Shown here: piece after piece, positions 16,964-25,111 of the stretch
How the letters are laid out: each line of letters starts with the position of its first letter
Position numbering within the stretch: the first letter of the stretch is position 1
Assembly (NCBI RefSeq): GCF_028737265.1
Contig: NZ_JAQZAK010000001.1
Coordinates: 496,001 to 560,000 of the forward strand
DNA from: Actinomycetospora callitridis
Lineage (GTDB): Bacteria > Actinomycetota > Actinomycetes > Mycobacteriales > Pseudonocardiaceae
Direction of reading: 5' to 3'
Length of the DNA stretch: 64,000 bases
Made by a program: the position numbers and the translations under genes
The notes under the pieces: generated by a model
The model's input: only the letters and a program-made list of their open reading frames with translations
What the model was told of the DNA's origin: nothing
The model's database searches: none

Positions 16964-17458
16964 CTACTCCTCGCCGGCGATGGTGTCGGGCTCGACGCCC
17001 AGGTAGCCCGCCACCTGCTCGACGAGCACGTCGTGCAGCAGGTCGGCGAGGTCCTCGCCGTCGAGCGCGCGCGCCTCGAGCGGGCGGCGGTAGAGCACGA
17101 TGCGGGCGCGGGTCACCGCGCCGCGGCGGTCCATGCCCGCGGGGACGAGGCGCGCGAGCGGCACCTCGCCGTCGCCGAGCACCGCGTCGTCCTCCACCGG
17201 CGAGCGCTCGGAGCCCGACGGCACCTCCGGGACGTCGTCCACAGCCACGTCGAGATCCGCGAGCTCGGCGCTCCAGCGCTCCTCGATCGGCTCGAGGGCC
17301 TCGAGCACCAGGGCGTCGAACCGCTCGGCACGCGTGCGGGCGGCGGGGGAGCCGGACGGGTAGAGCGGCATCCGCAGGCCGCGTCCCCGCCGGTCACGGC
17401 GCCGGCGGCGCGCTCCGGACGACGGGGTGGGGCCCCGACGGCTCGCGCTCCTCGTCAC
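16964..17458 (-). CDS. Rv3259-like metallopeptidase-family protein lacking the HExxH site
   Basis: A 164-residue protein with a basic N-terminus and a zincin-like domain: AERFDALVLEALEPIEERW, VPLARLVPAGMDRRGAVTRA, RIVLYRRPLEARA. The helix that should carry HExxH reads DLLHDVLVEQVAGYLGVEP, so both the motif Glu and second His are missing. I recall the same loss in M. tuberculosis Rv3259, so it looks like a subgroup property rather than decay, and proteolysis is unlikely. ATG 17371 (MPLYPSGSP) is a plausible shorter start; GTG 17458 adds an Arg-rich tail. It is divergent from the DUF3499 gene, as in mycobacteria. Confidence 0.8.
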   Translation of the reverse strand: MTRSASRRGPTPSSGARRRRRDRRGRGLRMPLYPSGSPAARTRAERFDALVLEALEPIEERWSAELADLDVAVDDVPEVPSGSERSPVEDDAVLGDGEVPLARLVPAGMDRRGAVTRARIVLYRRPLEARALDGEDLADLLHDVLVEQVAGYLGVEPDTIAGEE

Positions 17459-17538
17459 GTGCCGGAGCCTACGCGGGCCTCACCCCCACGGGGCCGACGC
17501 GCCCCGCGCGCCTGCACGATCAATGCGGGCGACCGGGC

Positions 17539-17544
17539 TATCGT
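17539..17544 (+). promoter_or_regulatory. -10 box TATCGT for leaderless DUF3499 gene
   Basis: TATCGT is followed by exactly 7 bases and the GTG at 17552, the leaderless pattern seen at several genes in this window. Confidence 0.6.
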
Positions 17545-17551
17545 TCGGTCC

Positions 17552-18022
17552 GTGCGAGGAGTACGGAAGTGCTCACGGACCGGGTGTGGTCACGCGGCCG
17601 TGGCCACCCTGACCTATGTCTATTCGGACTCGACTGCCGTGGTCGGGCCGCTGGCGACGAGCGCCGAACCGCACTCCTACGACCTCTGCGAGCGACACGC
17701 CGTGCGTCTGACCGCCCCCCGCGGATGGGAGGTCGTCCGGTACGAGGGCGAGTTCCCGGCCGAGCCCTCCGCCGACGACCTCACCGCCCTCGCCGAGGCG
17801 GTCCGCGAGGCCGGGCGGGCCGACCGCCCGCTGGGGGAGACCCGCGACGGACGCACGCGGATCACCGCGGGCCGCGGTGCGGCCGCCGCCTCGGGATCGG
17901 GCGCGGCCCTGTCCCCGGGGCCCCCGGCCGCCATGCCGCCGGGCCTCGCGGCGGGCATGCCCGCCGGCTCCACGGGCCGGCGCGGCCACCTCCGGGTCCT
18001 GCCCGACCCCGCCGGCTCCTGA
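17552..18022 (+). CDS. DUF3499 family protein (Rv3258c homologue)
   Basis: A 156-residue protein. The conserved N-terminal domain reads VRKCSRTGCGHAAVATLTYV, then YSDSTAVVGPLATSAEPHSY, DLCERHAVRLTAPRGWEV, closely matching mycobacterial Rv3258c. Cys and His in CSRTGC and LCERH could bind a metal. The C-terminal third is low-complexity Ala/Gly/Pro. Function is unknown. GTG 17552 is fixed by homology and the -10 box 7 bases upstream; the long upstream open frame is antisense to the metallopeptidase-like gene. It lies just before pmm/manB, a conserved arrangement. Confidence 0.88.
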   Translation: MRGVRKCSRTGCGHAAVATLTYVYSDSTAVVGPLATSAEPHSYDLCERHAVRLTAPRGWEVVRYEGEFPAEPSADDLTALAEAVREAGRADRPLGETRDGRTRITAGRGAAAASGSGAALSPGPPAAMPPGLAAGMPAGSTGRRGHLRVLPDPAGS

Positions 18023-18105
18023 GGATCTCTCCCGCGCGTCGCGGATCGGCGCACCGTTCGGCGGACGTGCCCGCCCGGCGGGCGCAGCTCCCCGGCCCCG
18101 GCCGA

Positions 18106-18111
18106 TAGGCT
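18106..18111 (+). promoter_or_regulatory. -10 box TAGGCT for leaderless pmm/manB
   Basis: TAGGCT ends 6 bases before GTG 18118. No usable Shine-Dalgarno spacing exists (GGGG abuts the start codon), so a leaderless transcript is more likely than an SD-led one. Confidence 0.55.
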
Positions 18112-18117
18112 CAGGGG

Positions 18118-19548
18118 GTGGCCACTGCAGCGGACACGACCCCGGACCGCGCCCAGGTGATCGACCAGGTCGTCAAGGCCTACGACATCCGCGGTCTCGT
18201 GGGCTCCCAGCTCGACGAGACCTTCGTCCGTGACGTGGGCTCGGCCTTCGCGCGCGTCCTGCTCGACGAGCAGGCGGACGGCACCGGCTCGGGCCTCGGC
18301 AACGGCGGGGCGGTCGTCGTCGCGCACGACATGCGCGAGTCCTCCCCGGGGCTGGCGGAGGCGTTCGCCGACGGCGTCACGGCGCTCGGGGTCGACGTCG
18401 TCCACATCGGCCTGGCCAGCACGGACATGATGTATTACGCGTCCGGCGCGCTCGAGATGCCCGGTGCCATGTTCACCGCGAGCCACAACCCGGCGACCTA
18501 CAACGGCATCAAGCTCTGCCGGGCCGGGGCGTCGCCCGTCGGGCAGGACACCGGGCTCGACGAGATCGCCGCGCTGCTCGACCGCGGCGCCGGCGCGGTG
18601 CCGGGGGCCGACACGCGCGGCACGGTCAGCCACCGCGACATGCTCGCCGACTACGCGGCCTTCCTGCGCTCGCTGGTCGACCTCTCGGGCCTCCGCCCGA
18701 TGTCGCTCGTCGTCGACGCGGGCAACGGTATGGCCGGCTACACGGTGCCCGCGGTGATGGATCCGCTGCCGCTGGAGATCGAGCCGCTGTACTTCGAGCT
18801 CGACGGCTCGTTCCCCAACCACGAGGCGAACCCGCTGGACCCGGACAACCTCGTCGACCTCCAGCGCAAGGTCGTCACCCTCGGCCGCGTCGACGCCGGG
18901 CTCGCCTTCGACGGCGACGCCGACCGCGTCTTCCTGGTCGACGAGAAGGGCGACGCGGTGAGCCCCAGCGCGATCACCGCGCTCGTGGCGACGCGGGAGC
19001 TCGCCAAGCACCCGGGGTCGACCGTCATCCACAACCTCATCACCTCGCGCGCGGTCCCCGAGATCATCAGCGAGGCCGGCGGCACGCCCGAACGCAGCCG
19101 CGTGGGCCACTCGTTCATCAAGGCGACGATGGCCGACACCGGCGCGGTCTTCGGCGGCGAGCACTCGGCGCACTACTACTTCCGCGACTTCTGGAACGCC
19201 GACTCGGGGATGCTCGCCGCCCTGCACGTGCTGGCCGCGCTGGGGGAGCAGGACAAGCCGCTGTCCGAGCTGATGGCCCGGTACGACCGCTACGCCGCCT
19301 CCGGCGAGATCAACTCGAAGGTCTCCGACGCCGCCGCCGTGATGGCGGAGGTGGAGCAGGACTTCGGGGCCCGGGACGGCGTCACCACCGACGACCTCGA
19401 CGGCCTCACCGTCGTGCTGCCCGACAACAGCTGGTTCAACCTGCGCCCGTCGAACACCGAGCCGCTGCTGCGGCTCAACGTCGAGGCCGCCGACGACGAC
19501 GCCGTCGCCGCGCTGCGCGACGAGGTCCTCGCGCTCGTGCGCGGCTGA
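18118..19548 (+). CDS. manB: phosphomannomutase/phosphoglucomutase
   Basis: Interconverts mannose-6-P and mannose-1-P (often glucose phosphates too), supplying ManC. The 476-residue alpha-D-phosphohexomutase has all four motifs: the phosphoserine loop MFTASHNPATYNGIK, the Mg loop LAFDGDADRVFLVD, the sugar-binding GGEHSAHYYF (GEXSG/H type) and the phosphate-binding loop LRPSNTEPLLRL. KAYDIRGLVG marks the N-terminus. It corresponds to Rv3257c. The Trm112-like gene follows after 24 bases, then the SIS-like gene and manA, so the mannose pathway is clustered and probably co-transcribed. Confidence 0.93.
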   Translation: MATAADTTPDRAQVIDQVVKAYDIRGLVGSQLDETFVRDVGSAFARVLLDEQADGTGSGLGNGGAVVVAHDMRESSPGLAEAFADGVTALGVDVVHIGLASTDMMYYASGALEMPGAMFTASHNPATYNGIKLCRAGASPVGQDTGLDEIAALLDRGAGAVPGADTRGTVSHRDMLADYAAFLRSLVDLSGLRPMSLVVDAGNGMAGYTVPAVMDPLPLEIEPLYFELDGSFPNHEANPLDPDNLVDLQRKVVTLGRVDAGLAFDGDADRVFLVDEKGDAVSPSAITALVATRELAKHPGSTVIHNLITSRAVPEIISEAGGTPERSRVGHSFIKATMADTGAVFGGEHSAHYYFRDFWNADSGMLAALHVLAALGEQDKPLSELMARYDRYAASGEINSKVSDAAAVMAEVEQDFGARDGVTTDDLDGLTVVLPDNSWFNLRPSNTEPLLRLNVEAADDDAVAALRDEVLALVRG

Positions 19549-19572
19549 TCCGGACTTCAGAGGAGACCCCGA

Positions 19573-19782
19573 ATGCCGCTCGGCCTGGACCCCGACCTGC
19601 TCGACATCCTGGCGTGCCCCGCGCCCGACCACGGCACGCTGCGCCCCGGGACGCCCGACGACCCCGAGGCCGCCGCCCTGACCTGCACGTCGTGCGACCG
19701 GCGCTACCCGGTCACCGACGGCATCCCTGTCCTGCTGTTGTCCGAGGCGACCGGGGGACCGGCCACCGCAGTGCAGGGGTGA
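19573..19782 (+). CDS. Trm112-like zinc-ribbon protein
   Basis: A 69-residue protein with the Trm112/YcaR signature. LLDILACPAPDHG near the start and ALTCTSCDRRYPVTDGIPVL supply three visible Cys, with CTSC the clearest knuckle. Family members are small partners that stabilise methyltransferases or bind zinc; no client is indicated here. A Shine-Dalgarno run (AGAGGAGA) precedes the ATG at 19573. It lies between pmm and the SIS-like gene and ends 4 bases before the latter's GTG. Confidence 0.85.
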   Translation: MPLGLDPDLLDILACPAPDHGTLRPGTPDDPEAAALTCTSCDRRYPVTDGIPVLLLSEATGGPATAVQG

Positions 19783-19786
19783 GCGC

Positions 19787-20911
19787 GTGCTCGACGACGC
19801 CCTCCTCTCCGACGAGCCGCGCCTGCTCGCCGCCGACCACGACGGGGTGCTGCGCGCGGTGGCGACCGCGGGCGCCCAGGTGCGCGCGACGTGGGCGGCC
19901 GCCCGCGACGTCGGGGTGCCCGACGAGCTCGCCGGCCTGCGCCCGCGCGCGCTGATCCTGCTGACCCGCCCGGGCACCACCGAGTCCGCGTGCCGCCTGC
20001 TCGCCGCGCTCCTGACACCCACGGCCCCGCTCCCGGTGATCGTCACCGGGGTGGCGCCGCCGTGGCTCGGGCCGCTCGACGTCGTCGTGGCCACCCACCG
20101 CGGGCGCGAGGGCGACCCGGTCGAGGCGGACGTGGCCGAGTCCGTGCACCGCGCCGTGCGCCGCGGGGCCCACGTCGTGCTCGCCGGCCCGGGCGAGGGG
20201 CCCGCGGCCGCCGCGGGCGCGGGCCGGGCCCTCGCCGTCGTGCCCCGGATGACGCTCGGCGTGCCGGGGGAGGACCTCGACGGCCTCGACACCGCGACGG
20301 TCCTGGCCACCGGCCTCGCCGTGGCCCGGTCGCTGGAGCTGCTCGACCTCGACCTCGACGTGCTCGCCGACCGGCTCGACGCCGAGGCGGAGCGCGACGG
20401 CCCGCGCGGCGAGGCGTTCGTCAACCCGGCGAAGAGCCTCGCGCTGCGCCTGGCCGAGCGCACGCCGCTGCTGTGGGGCGCCGACCCGGTCGCCGCCCTG
20501 CTCGCCGGGTACGGCGCGACGGTGCTGGCCACGCACGCCGGGGTCGTCGCCCAGGCCACCTCGGTGGCGGCCGCGACCACCCAGCCGGCGCTGCGGGCCC
20601 GGCTGCAGGAGACCTCCGGGGAGGCGTCGATCTTCGCCGACCCCTTCGACGACCCGTCCCCGGCGGCCCCGCCGCCGCGGCTGGTGCTGCTCGCCGCCCG
20701 CGAGGACCTCGCGGTGCGGCGGCTGGTCGCCGACGTCGGTGCCCGACACCCGGGAGCCGACGTCCTGGAGATCGACGACGTCGACCTGGCCGGCGAGGGC
20801 CCCGTCGCGGACGCGCTGCGCGCGGCCGTGCTGGCCACCCGGCTCGACTTCACCGCGGTGTACCTCGGCCTCGCGCTCGGCGCGCGGGTGCCGGGCGTCC
20901 ACACCGGCTGA
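19787..20911 (+). CDS. SIS-domain / phosphosugar-isomerase-like protein (Rv3256c homologue)
   Basis: A 374-residue protein located between pmm and manA exactly as Rv3256c is in M. tuberculosis. RALILLTRPGTTESACRLLA and HVVLAGPGEGPAAAAGAG resemble SIS phosphosugar-binding loops, and the second half has another such region (ERTPLLWGADPVAALLAGYG). No isomerase catalytic set can be confirmed by eye, so it may be a regulatory or non-catalytic relative of phosphoglucose/phosphomannose isomerases. GTG 19787 follows the previous stop by 4 bases; translational coupling is likely. Confidence 0.75.
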   Translation: MLDDALLSDEPRLLAADHDGVLRAVATAGAQVRATWAAARDVGVPDELAGLRPRALILLTRPGTTESACRLLAALLTPTAPLPVIVTGVAPPWLGPLDVVVATHRGREGDPVEADVAESVHRAVRRGAHVVLAGPGEGPAAAAGAGRALAVVPRMTLGVPGEDLDGLDTATVLATGLAVARSLELLDLDLDVLADRLDAEAERDGPRGEAFVNPAKSLALRLAERTPLLWGADPVAALLAGYGATVLATHAGVVAQATSVAAATTQPALRARLQETSGEASIFADPFDDPSPAAPPPRLVLLAAREDLAVRRLVADVGARHPGADVLEIDDVDLAGEGPVADALRAAVLATRLDFTAVYLGLALGARVPGVHTG

Positions 20912-20945
20912 GTCGCGTCACGTCCCCCGTCCCGACCAGAGAGGC

Positions 20946-22202
20946 ATGTCCGTGGAGACCCTCAGGGGCAGCGTGCGCACGTACGCGTGGGGTTCCCGCA
21001 CGCACCTCGCCGAGCTGCTCGGCGAGGAGGTCCCCTCGCCCCACCCGCAGGCCGAGCTGTGGCTCGGCGCGCACCGCGACGAGCCGTCGCAGCTGACCGG
21101 CCGCGGGACGAACCTCGCCGACGCGCTGGCCGACGACCCGGCGGCCGGGCTCGGCCCGGGGCGCCGCGAGCGGTGGTCCGACCGGCTGCCCTACCTGCTC
21201 AAGGTGCTCGCCGCCGAGGAGCCGCTGAGCCTGCAGGCCCACCCCTCGGCGGAACAGGCGGCCGCCGGCTGGGCCCGCGAGGAGGCCGCGGGCATTCCCC
21301 GCACGGCCGCCGAGCGCAACTACCCCGACCCGCTGCCCAAGCCCGAGCTGCTGTGCGCGCTCACCGAGTTCCACGCCCTCGCCGGGTTCCGGGAGGCCGC
21401 GACGACCGTGCGCCTGCTGAAGGCCCTCGATGTGCGCGCGCTCGAGCACCACGCGGGCCTGCTCGCCGCCCAGCCCGACGCCGACGGCCTGCGCGCGGTG
21501 TTCACCACCTGGATCACGCTGCCCCAGCGGGCGGTCGACGAGCTGGTGCCCGCGCTGCTCGACGGCTGCGTCGCCCACGTCCGCGCCCGCGGCGAGTTCA
21601 CCGGCGAGGCGCGGACCCTGCTCGACCTCGGCGAGCGCTACCCCGGCGACGCCGGGGTGCTCGCGGCGCTGCTGCTCAATCGAGTGACGCTCGCGCCGGG
21701 GGAGTGCCTCTACCAGCCGGCGGGCTCGCCGCACTCCTACCTGTCGGGCGCCGGCGTCGAGCTGATGGCCAACTCCGACAACGTCCTGCGCTGCGGGCTG
21801 ACCCCGAAGCACGTCGACGTGCCCGAGCTGCTGCGGGTGCTCGACTTCGCGCCCGGCATGCCGACGCTGCTGCGCGGCGAGGGCAAGGGCCCCGTCACCC
21901 GCTACGCGCCGTCGGAGTTCTTCACCCTCGCCCGCTGTGACTTCGAGGAGGGGCACGTCGACGAGGGGGCCCTCGACGAGGCGCAGCCCGAACCCGCCGA
22001 CCTCGGCCTGGAGGGGCCGCGGATCGTCGTCACCGTGCGCGGCACGGTGCGGCTGCGCACGGCGTTCGGGCGCTGCCACGAGGTGTCCCAGGGCGCCGCG
22101 GCCTGGATCCCGGCGTGCGACGGCCCGGTGACGATCGCTCCGGTCGACGGCCCGGCGCTGGCGTTCGCGGCGGCGGACGGTCTCGAGACCCGCGGGGGCT
22201 AG
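20946..22202 (+). CDS. manA: mannose-6-phosphate isomerase, class I
   Basis: Zinc enzyme (418 aa) converting fructose-6-P to mannose-6-P, the entry to GDP-mannose. The N-terminus LRGSVRTYAWGSRTHLAELL is characteristic. Zinc ligands are in SLQAHPSAEQA and NYPDPLPKPELLCALTEF, with YQPAGSPHSYLSGAGVELM in the cupin core and the late LRCGLTPKHVDVPELL. ATG 20946 begins directly at the conserved start; earlier in-frame sequence overlaps the SIS-like gene. Gene order pmm-Trm112-SIS-manA groups the mannose steps. The stop codon overlaps a TAGCCT sequence that may be the -10 box of the following efflux gene. Confidence 0.93.
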   Translation: MSVETLRGSVRTYAWGSRTHLAELLGEEVPSPHPQAELWLGAHRDEPSQLTGRGTNLADALADDPAAGLGPGRRERWSDRLPYLLKVLAAEEPLSLQAHPSAEQAAAGWAREEAAGIPRTAAERNYPDPLPKPELLCALTEFHALAGFREAATTVRLLKALDVRALEHHAGLLAAQPDADGLRAVFTTWITLPQRAVDELVPALLDGCVAHVRARGEFTGEARTLLDLGERYPGDAGVLAALLLNRVTLAPGECLYQPAGSPHSYLSGAGVELMANSDNVLRCGLTPKHVDVPELLRVLDFAPGMPTLLRGEGKGPVTRYAPSEFFTLARCDFEEGHVDEGALDEAQPEPADLGLEGPRIVVTVRGTVRLRTAFGRCHEVSQGAAAWIPACDGPVTIAPVDGPALAFAAADGLETRGG

Positions 22203-22252
22203 CCTTCACGGCGAACCCACACCCGGTCCGGTCCATCCCCTGGAGGCACCCC

Positions 22253-23215
22253 GTGTCCGCATCCGGAGGCGGCAAGGCGATCGTCGCCGCGCTCGCGGCC
22301 AACGCCGGCATCGCCATCGCCAAGTTCGTCGGCTTCGCGATCACCGGCTCGTCCTCGATGCTCGCCGAGGGTGTGCACTCGGTGGCCGACACGAGCAACC
22401 AGGGGCTCCTGCTGTTCGGACGCCGGCGCGCACGGCGCGAGGCCGACCGGGCGCACCCCTTCGGCTACGGGCGCGACCGCTTCTTCTACTCGTTCATCGT
22501 GGCGCTGCTGATCTTCAGCCTCGGCTCGGTGTTCGCCCTGTACGAGGGCATCCACAAGCTCACGGCGGGCTCCGAGGACCTCACCAGCCCGTTCGTCGCC
22601 GTGGCCATCCTCGTCGTCGCGATCGCCCTGGAGACCTACAGCTTCCGCACCGCCATCAAGGAGTCGCGGGAGCTCAAGGGCGACCAGTCGTGGTGGGGCT
22701 TCATCCGCACCTCGGTCAACCCCGAGCTGCCCGTCGTCCTCCTCGAGGACCTCGGGGCCCTCATCGGCCTGGTCCTGGCCCTCGCGGGCGTCGGGCTGTC
22801 CGTCCTGACCGGCAACGTCGTCTTCGACGCGATCGGGACGATCTGCATCGGTGTCCTGCTGGGCGTCATCGCGGTCATCCTCATCGTCGAGACGAAGAGC
22901 CTGCTCATCGGCGAGGGCGCGTCGCCGCCGCTGGTCCGCACGATCACCGGCGCGCTGGTCGGCGGGCCCGTCGAGCGGGTGATCCACCTGCGCACCCAGT
23001 ACCTCGGCCCCGAGGAGCTGCTGGTCGCCGCCAAGATCGCCGTCTCGTCGTCGCTGCCGACCGAGACGGTCGCCGAGGCGATCGACCACGCCGAGGCGCG
23101 CCTGCGCGACGCGGTGCCGGAGGCCCGGCTGATCTACCTCGAGCCCGACCTCGATCGTCCCGACGGTTCACCGGTCGGCGAGGCACTCGACCCCACGCCG
23201 GACCGCGCGGGCTGA
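22253..23215 (+). CDS. cation diffusion facilitator (CDF) family transporter
   Basis: A 320-residue metal/proton antiporter, likely for Zn, Fe or Mn efflux. The first helix reads AIVAALAANAGIAIAKFVGF. SSSMLAEGVHSVADTSNQG carries the His/Asp metal site of membrane helix 2, and AHPFGYGRDRFFYSFIVALL is the conserved cytoplasmic loop and helix 3. About six hydrophobic segments are followed by a cytoplasmic regulatory domain (VIHLRTQYLGPEELLVAAKI). GTG 22253 has TGGAGG 6 bases upstream. TAGCCT at 22200-22205 is a candidate -10 box. Metal specificity cannot be read from sequence alone. Confidence 0.88.
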   Translation: MSASGGGKAIVAALAANAGIAIAKFVGFAITGSSSMLAEGVHSVADTSNQGLLLFGRRRARREADRAHPFGYGRDRFFYSFIVALLIFSLGSVFALYEGIHKLTAGSEDLTSPFVAVAILVVAIALETYSFRTAIKESRELKGDQSWWGFIRTSVNPELPVVLLEDLGALIGLVLALAGVGLSVLTGNVVFDAIGTICIGVLLGVIAVILIVETKSLLIGEGASPPLVRTITGALVGGPVERVIHLRTQYLGPEELLVAAKIAVSSSLPTETVAEAIDHAEARLRDAVPEARLIYLEPDLDRPDGSPVGEALDPTPDRAG

Positions 23216-23357
23216 CCGGCCGAGCCGCTGCGTCCCCCCGGCGCAGCGATGTGAACTCGCCGTCACGGATCTGGTCGTCTCCGTCGTCATACCGGGGGTC
23301 TGCGGGCGTAGGGTGCCGCCGACCACGGACGGACCGGTCGGACCTTCAGGAGTGCCC

Positions 23358-24920
23358 ATGACGTCGACCCAGCCGCAAGGCGGGCTCTTCCGGACCAAGT
23401 CGGTGGAACAGTCCATCGCCGACACCGACGAGCCGGGCAGCAAGCTCCGCCGCGAGCTCGGCGCCTTCGACCTCACCGTCTTCGGCGTCGCGGTGCTCAT
23501 CGGCGCCGGCATCTTCACCATCACCGCGCGCGTCGCCGGGGACATCACCGGCCCGGCCATCGCGATCTCGTTCGTCATCGCCGCGATCGCCTGCGGGTTC
23601 GCGGGCCTCTGCTACGCCGAGTTCGCCTCGACGGTGCCGGTGGCGGGCAGTGCCTACACGTTCTCCTACGCCACGTTCGGCGAGTTCATCGCCTGGATCA
23701 TCGGCTGGGACCTCATCCTCGAGTACGCCCTCGGCGCCGCCGTCGTGTCGAAGAGCTGGGCGCAGTACCTGGGCGAGCTGTTCGGGGGCAGCAGCACCGC
23801 GGCCTCCCTGGAGCTGGGCCCGGTGACGTTCGACTGGGGCGCGGTGCTGGTCATCGGCGCCCTCACGGTCGTCCTCGTGCTGGGCATCAAGCTCTCGAGC
23901 CGGGTCTCGACGATCATCACCTCGATCAAGGTGCTCGTGGTGCTGCTCGTCATCGTGGTCGGGCTCTTCTACGTCCAGGCCGCGAACTACACCCCGTTCA
24001 TCCCGCCGCCCGGCGGCGAGCAGGAGAGCGGTGGCGGCGCCGACGCGTCGCTGCTGTCGCTGATCGCGGGCAGCGAGGGGTCGACCTTCGGCATCTACGG
24101 CCTGCTGGCCGGCGCGTCCCTGGTCTTCTTCGCCTTCATCGGCTTCGACGCGGTGTCCACCACCGCGGAGGAGACCAAGAACCCGCAGAAGGACCTGCCC
24201 CGCGGGATCCTCGGCTCGCTCGGCGTCGTCACCGTCCTCTACGTCGCCGTCTCGCTCGTGCTCGTGGGCATGGTCAACTACACCCAGCTCGCGACGCCCC
24301 CCGGCAGCGAGGAGAGCGCCACGCTGGCGACCGCGTTCACGCTGGTCGGTGCCAACTGGGCGTCCACGATCATCTCCGTCGGCGCCCTCGCCGGGCTGAC
24401 CACCGTGGTCATGGTGCTCATGCTCGGGCAGAGCCGGGTGTTCTACGCGATGAGCCGCGACGGGCTGCTCCCGCGCAACCTCGCGCGGACGGGCTCCCGC
24501 GGCACCCCGGTGACGATCACGATCATCATCGGTGCGCTCTGCGCCGTGCTGGCCGGCTTCTTCCCGATCGACGAGCTCGAGTCGATGGTCAACATCGGCA
24601 CGCTGTTCGCCTTCATCCTGGTCGCGGTCGGGACGGTCTACCTGCGGCGCAACCGGCCCGACCTGCACCGGACCTTCACGGTCAAGGCCCTGCCGCTGGT
24701 GGCCACGCTCGCGGTGCTCAGCTGCCTCTGGCTGATGCTGAACCTGACCGTCGAGACCTGGATCCGGTTCATCGTCTGGATGGTCCTCGGCGTCGTGATC
24801 TACTTCGCCTACTCCCGCCGGAACTCCGTGCTCGGCAAGCGGGAGCGCGGGGAGGAGTCCTCGGTCACCAACCCGGGCGGCCCGGCAGGCCCGGCCGCGC
24901 GGCCGACCGAACCCGGCTGA
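23358..24920 (+). CDS. APC family amino-acid permease
   Basis: A 520-residue, twelve-helix transporter of the amino acid-polyamine-organocation family, similar in position to Rv3253c. The helix 1 break is FGVAVLIGAGIFTITARVAG. Helix 3 (CYAEFASTVPVAGSAYTFSY) and helix 6 (FIGFDAVSTTAEETKNPQKD) have the cationic-amino-acid-transporter wording, and MSRDGLLPRNLARTGSRGTP follows. That set favours a CAT/YfnA-type cationic amino-acid uptake system. ATG 23358 is preceded by CAGGAG at 5 bases. A TAGGGT box at 23309-23314 may drive it with a leader of about 40 bases. A strong terminator follows. Confidence 0.9.
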   Translation: MTSTQPQGGLFRTKSVEQSIADTDEPGSKLRRELGAFDLTVFGVAVLIGAGIFTITARVAGDITGPAIAISFVIAAIACGFAGLCYAEFASTVPVAGSAYTFSYATFGEFIAWIIGWDLILEYALGAAVVSKSWAQYLGELFGGSSTAASLELGPVTFDWGAVLVIGALTVVLVLGIKLSSRVSTIITSIKVLVVLLVIVVGLFYVQAANYTPFIPPPGGEQESGGGADASLLSLIAGSEGSTFGIYGLLAGASLVFFAFIGFDAVSTTAEETKNPQKDLPRGILGSLGVVTVLYVAVSLVLVGMVNYTQLATPPGSEESATLATAFTLVGANWASTIISVGALAGLTTVVMVLMLGQSRVFYAMSRDGLLPRNLARTGSRGTPVTITIIIGALCAVLAGFFPIDELESMVNIGTLFAFILVAVGTVYLRRNRPDLHRTFTVKALPLVATLAVLSCLWLMLNLTVETWIRFIVWMVLGVVIYFAYSRRNSVLGKRERGEESSVTNPGGPAGPAARPTEPG

Positions 24921-24928
24921 TCGGTACG

Positions 24929-24960
24929 GTCCCGCCGGTCGTCGTCACGACCGGCGGGGC
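24929..24960 (+). terminator. hairpin terminator after the APC permease
   Basis: cccgccggtcgt (24931-24942) and acgaccggcggg (24947-24958) form a perfect 12-bp stem with a 4-base loop, 9 bases after the stop codon. There is no T-tract. Confidence 0.8.
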
Positions 24961-25111
24961 CGTCGTCGTCCACCCGGCGGCGGTGGCCCCGGCACCCGGT
25001 CGTGCGATGAGATGGAGGGCCGCGGGAACGGACCGGGCGGCGCCCCCGGGCTGGTCGTGAGCCGTGCCGGCCGTGGGCCGGGCCGCGCCGTCGGACGAGG
25101 AAGGTGACGAG

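Noticed and set aside
17677..20904. 1075-codon reverse-strand open frame
   Set aside because: Runs antisense to DUF3499, pmm, Trm112 and the SIS-like gene, all of which have clear family motifs.
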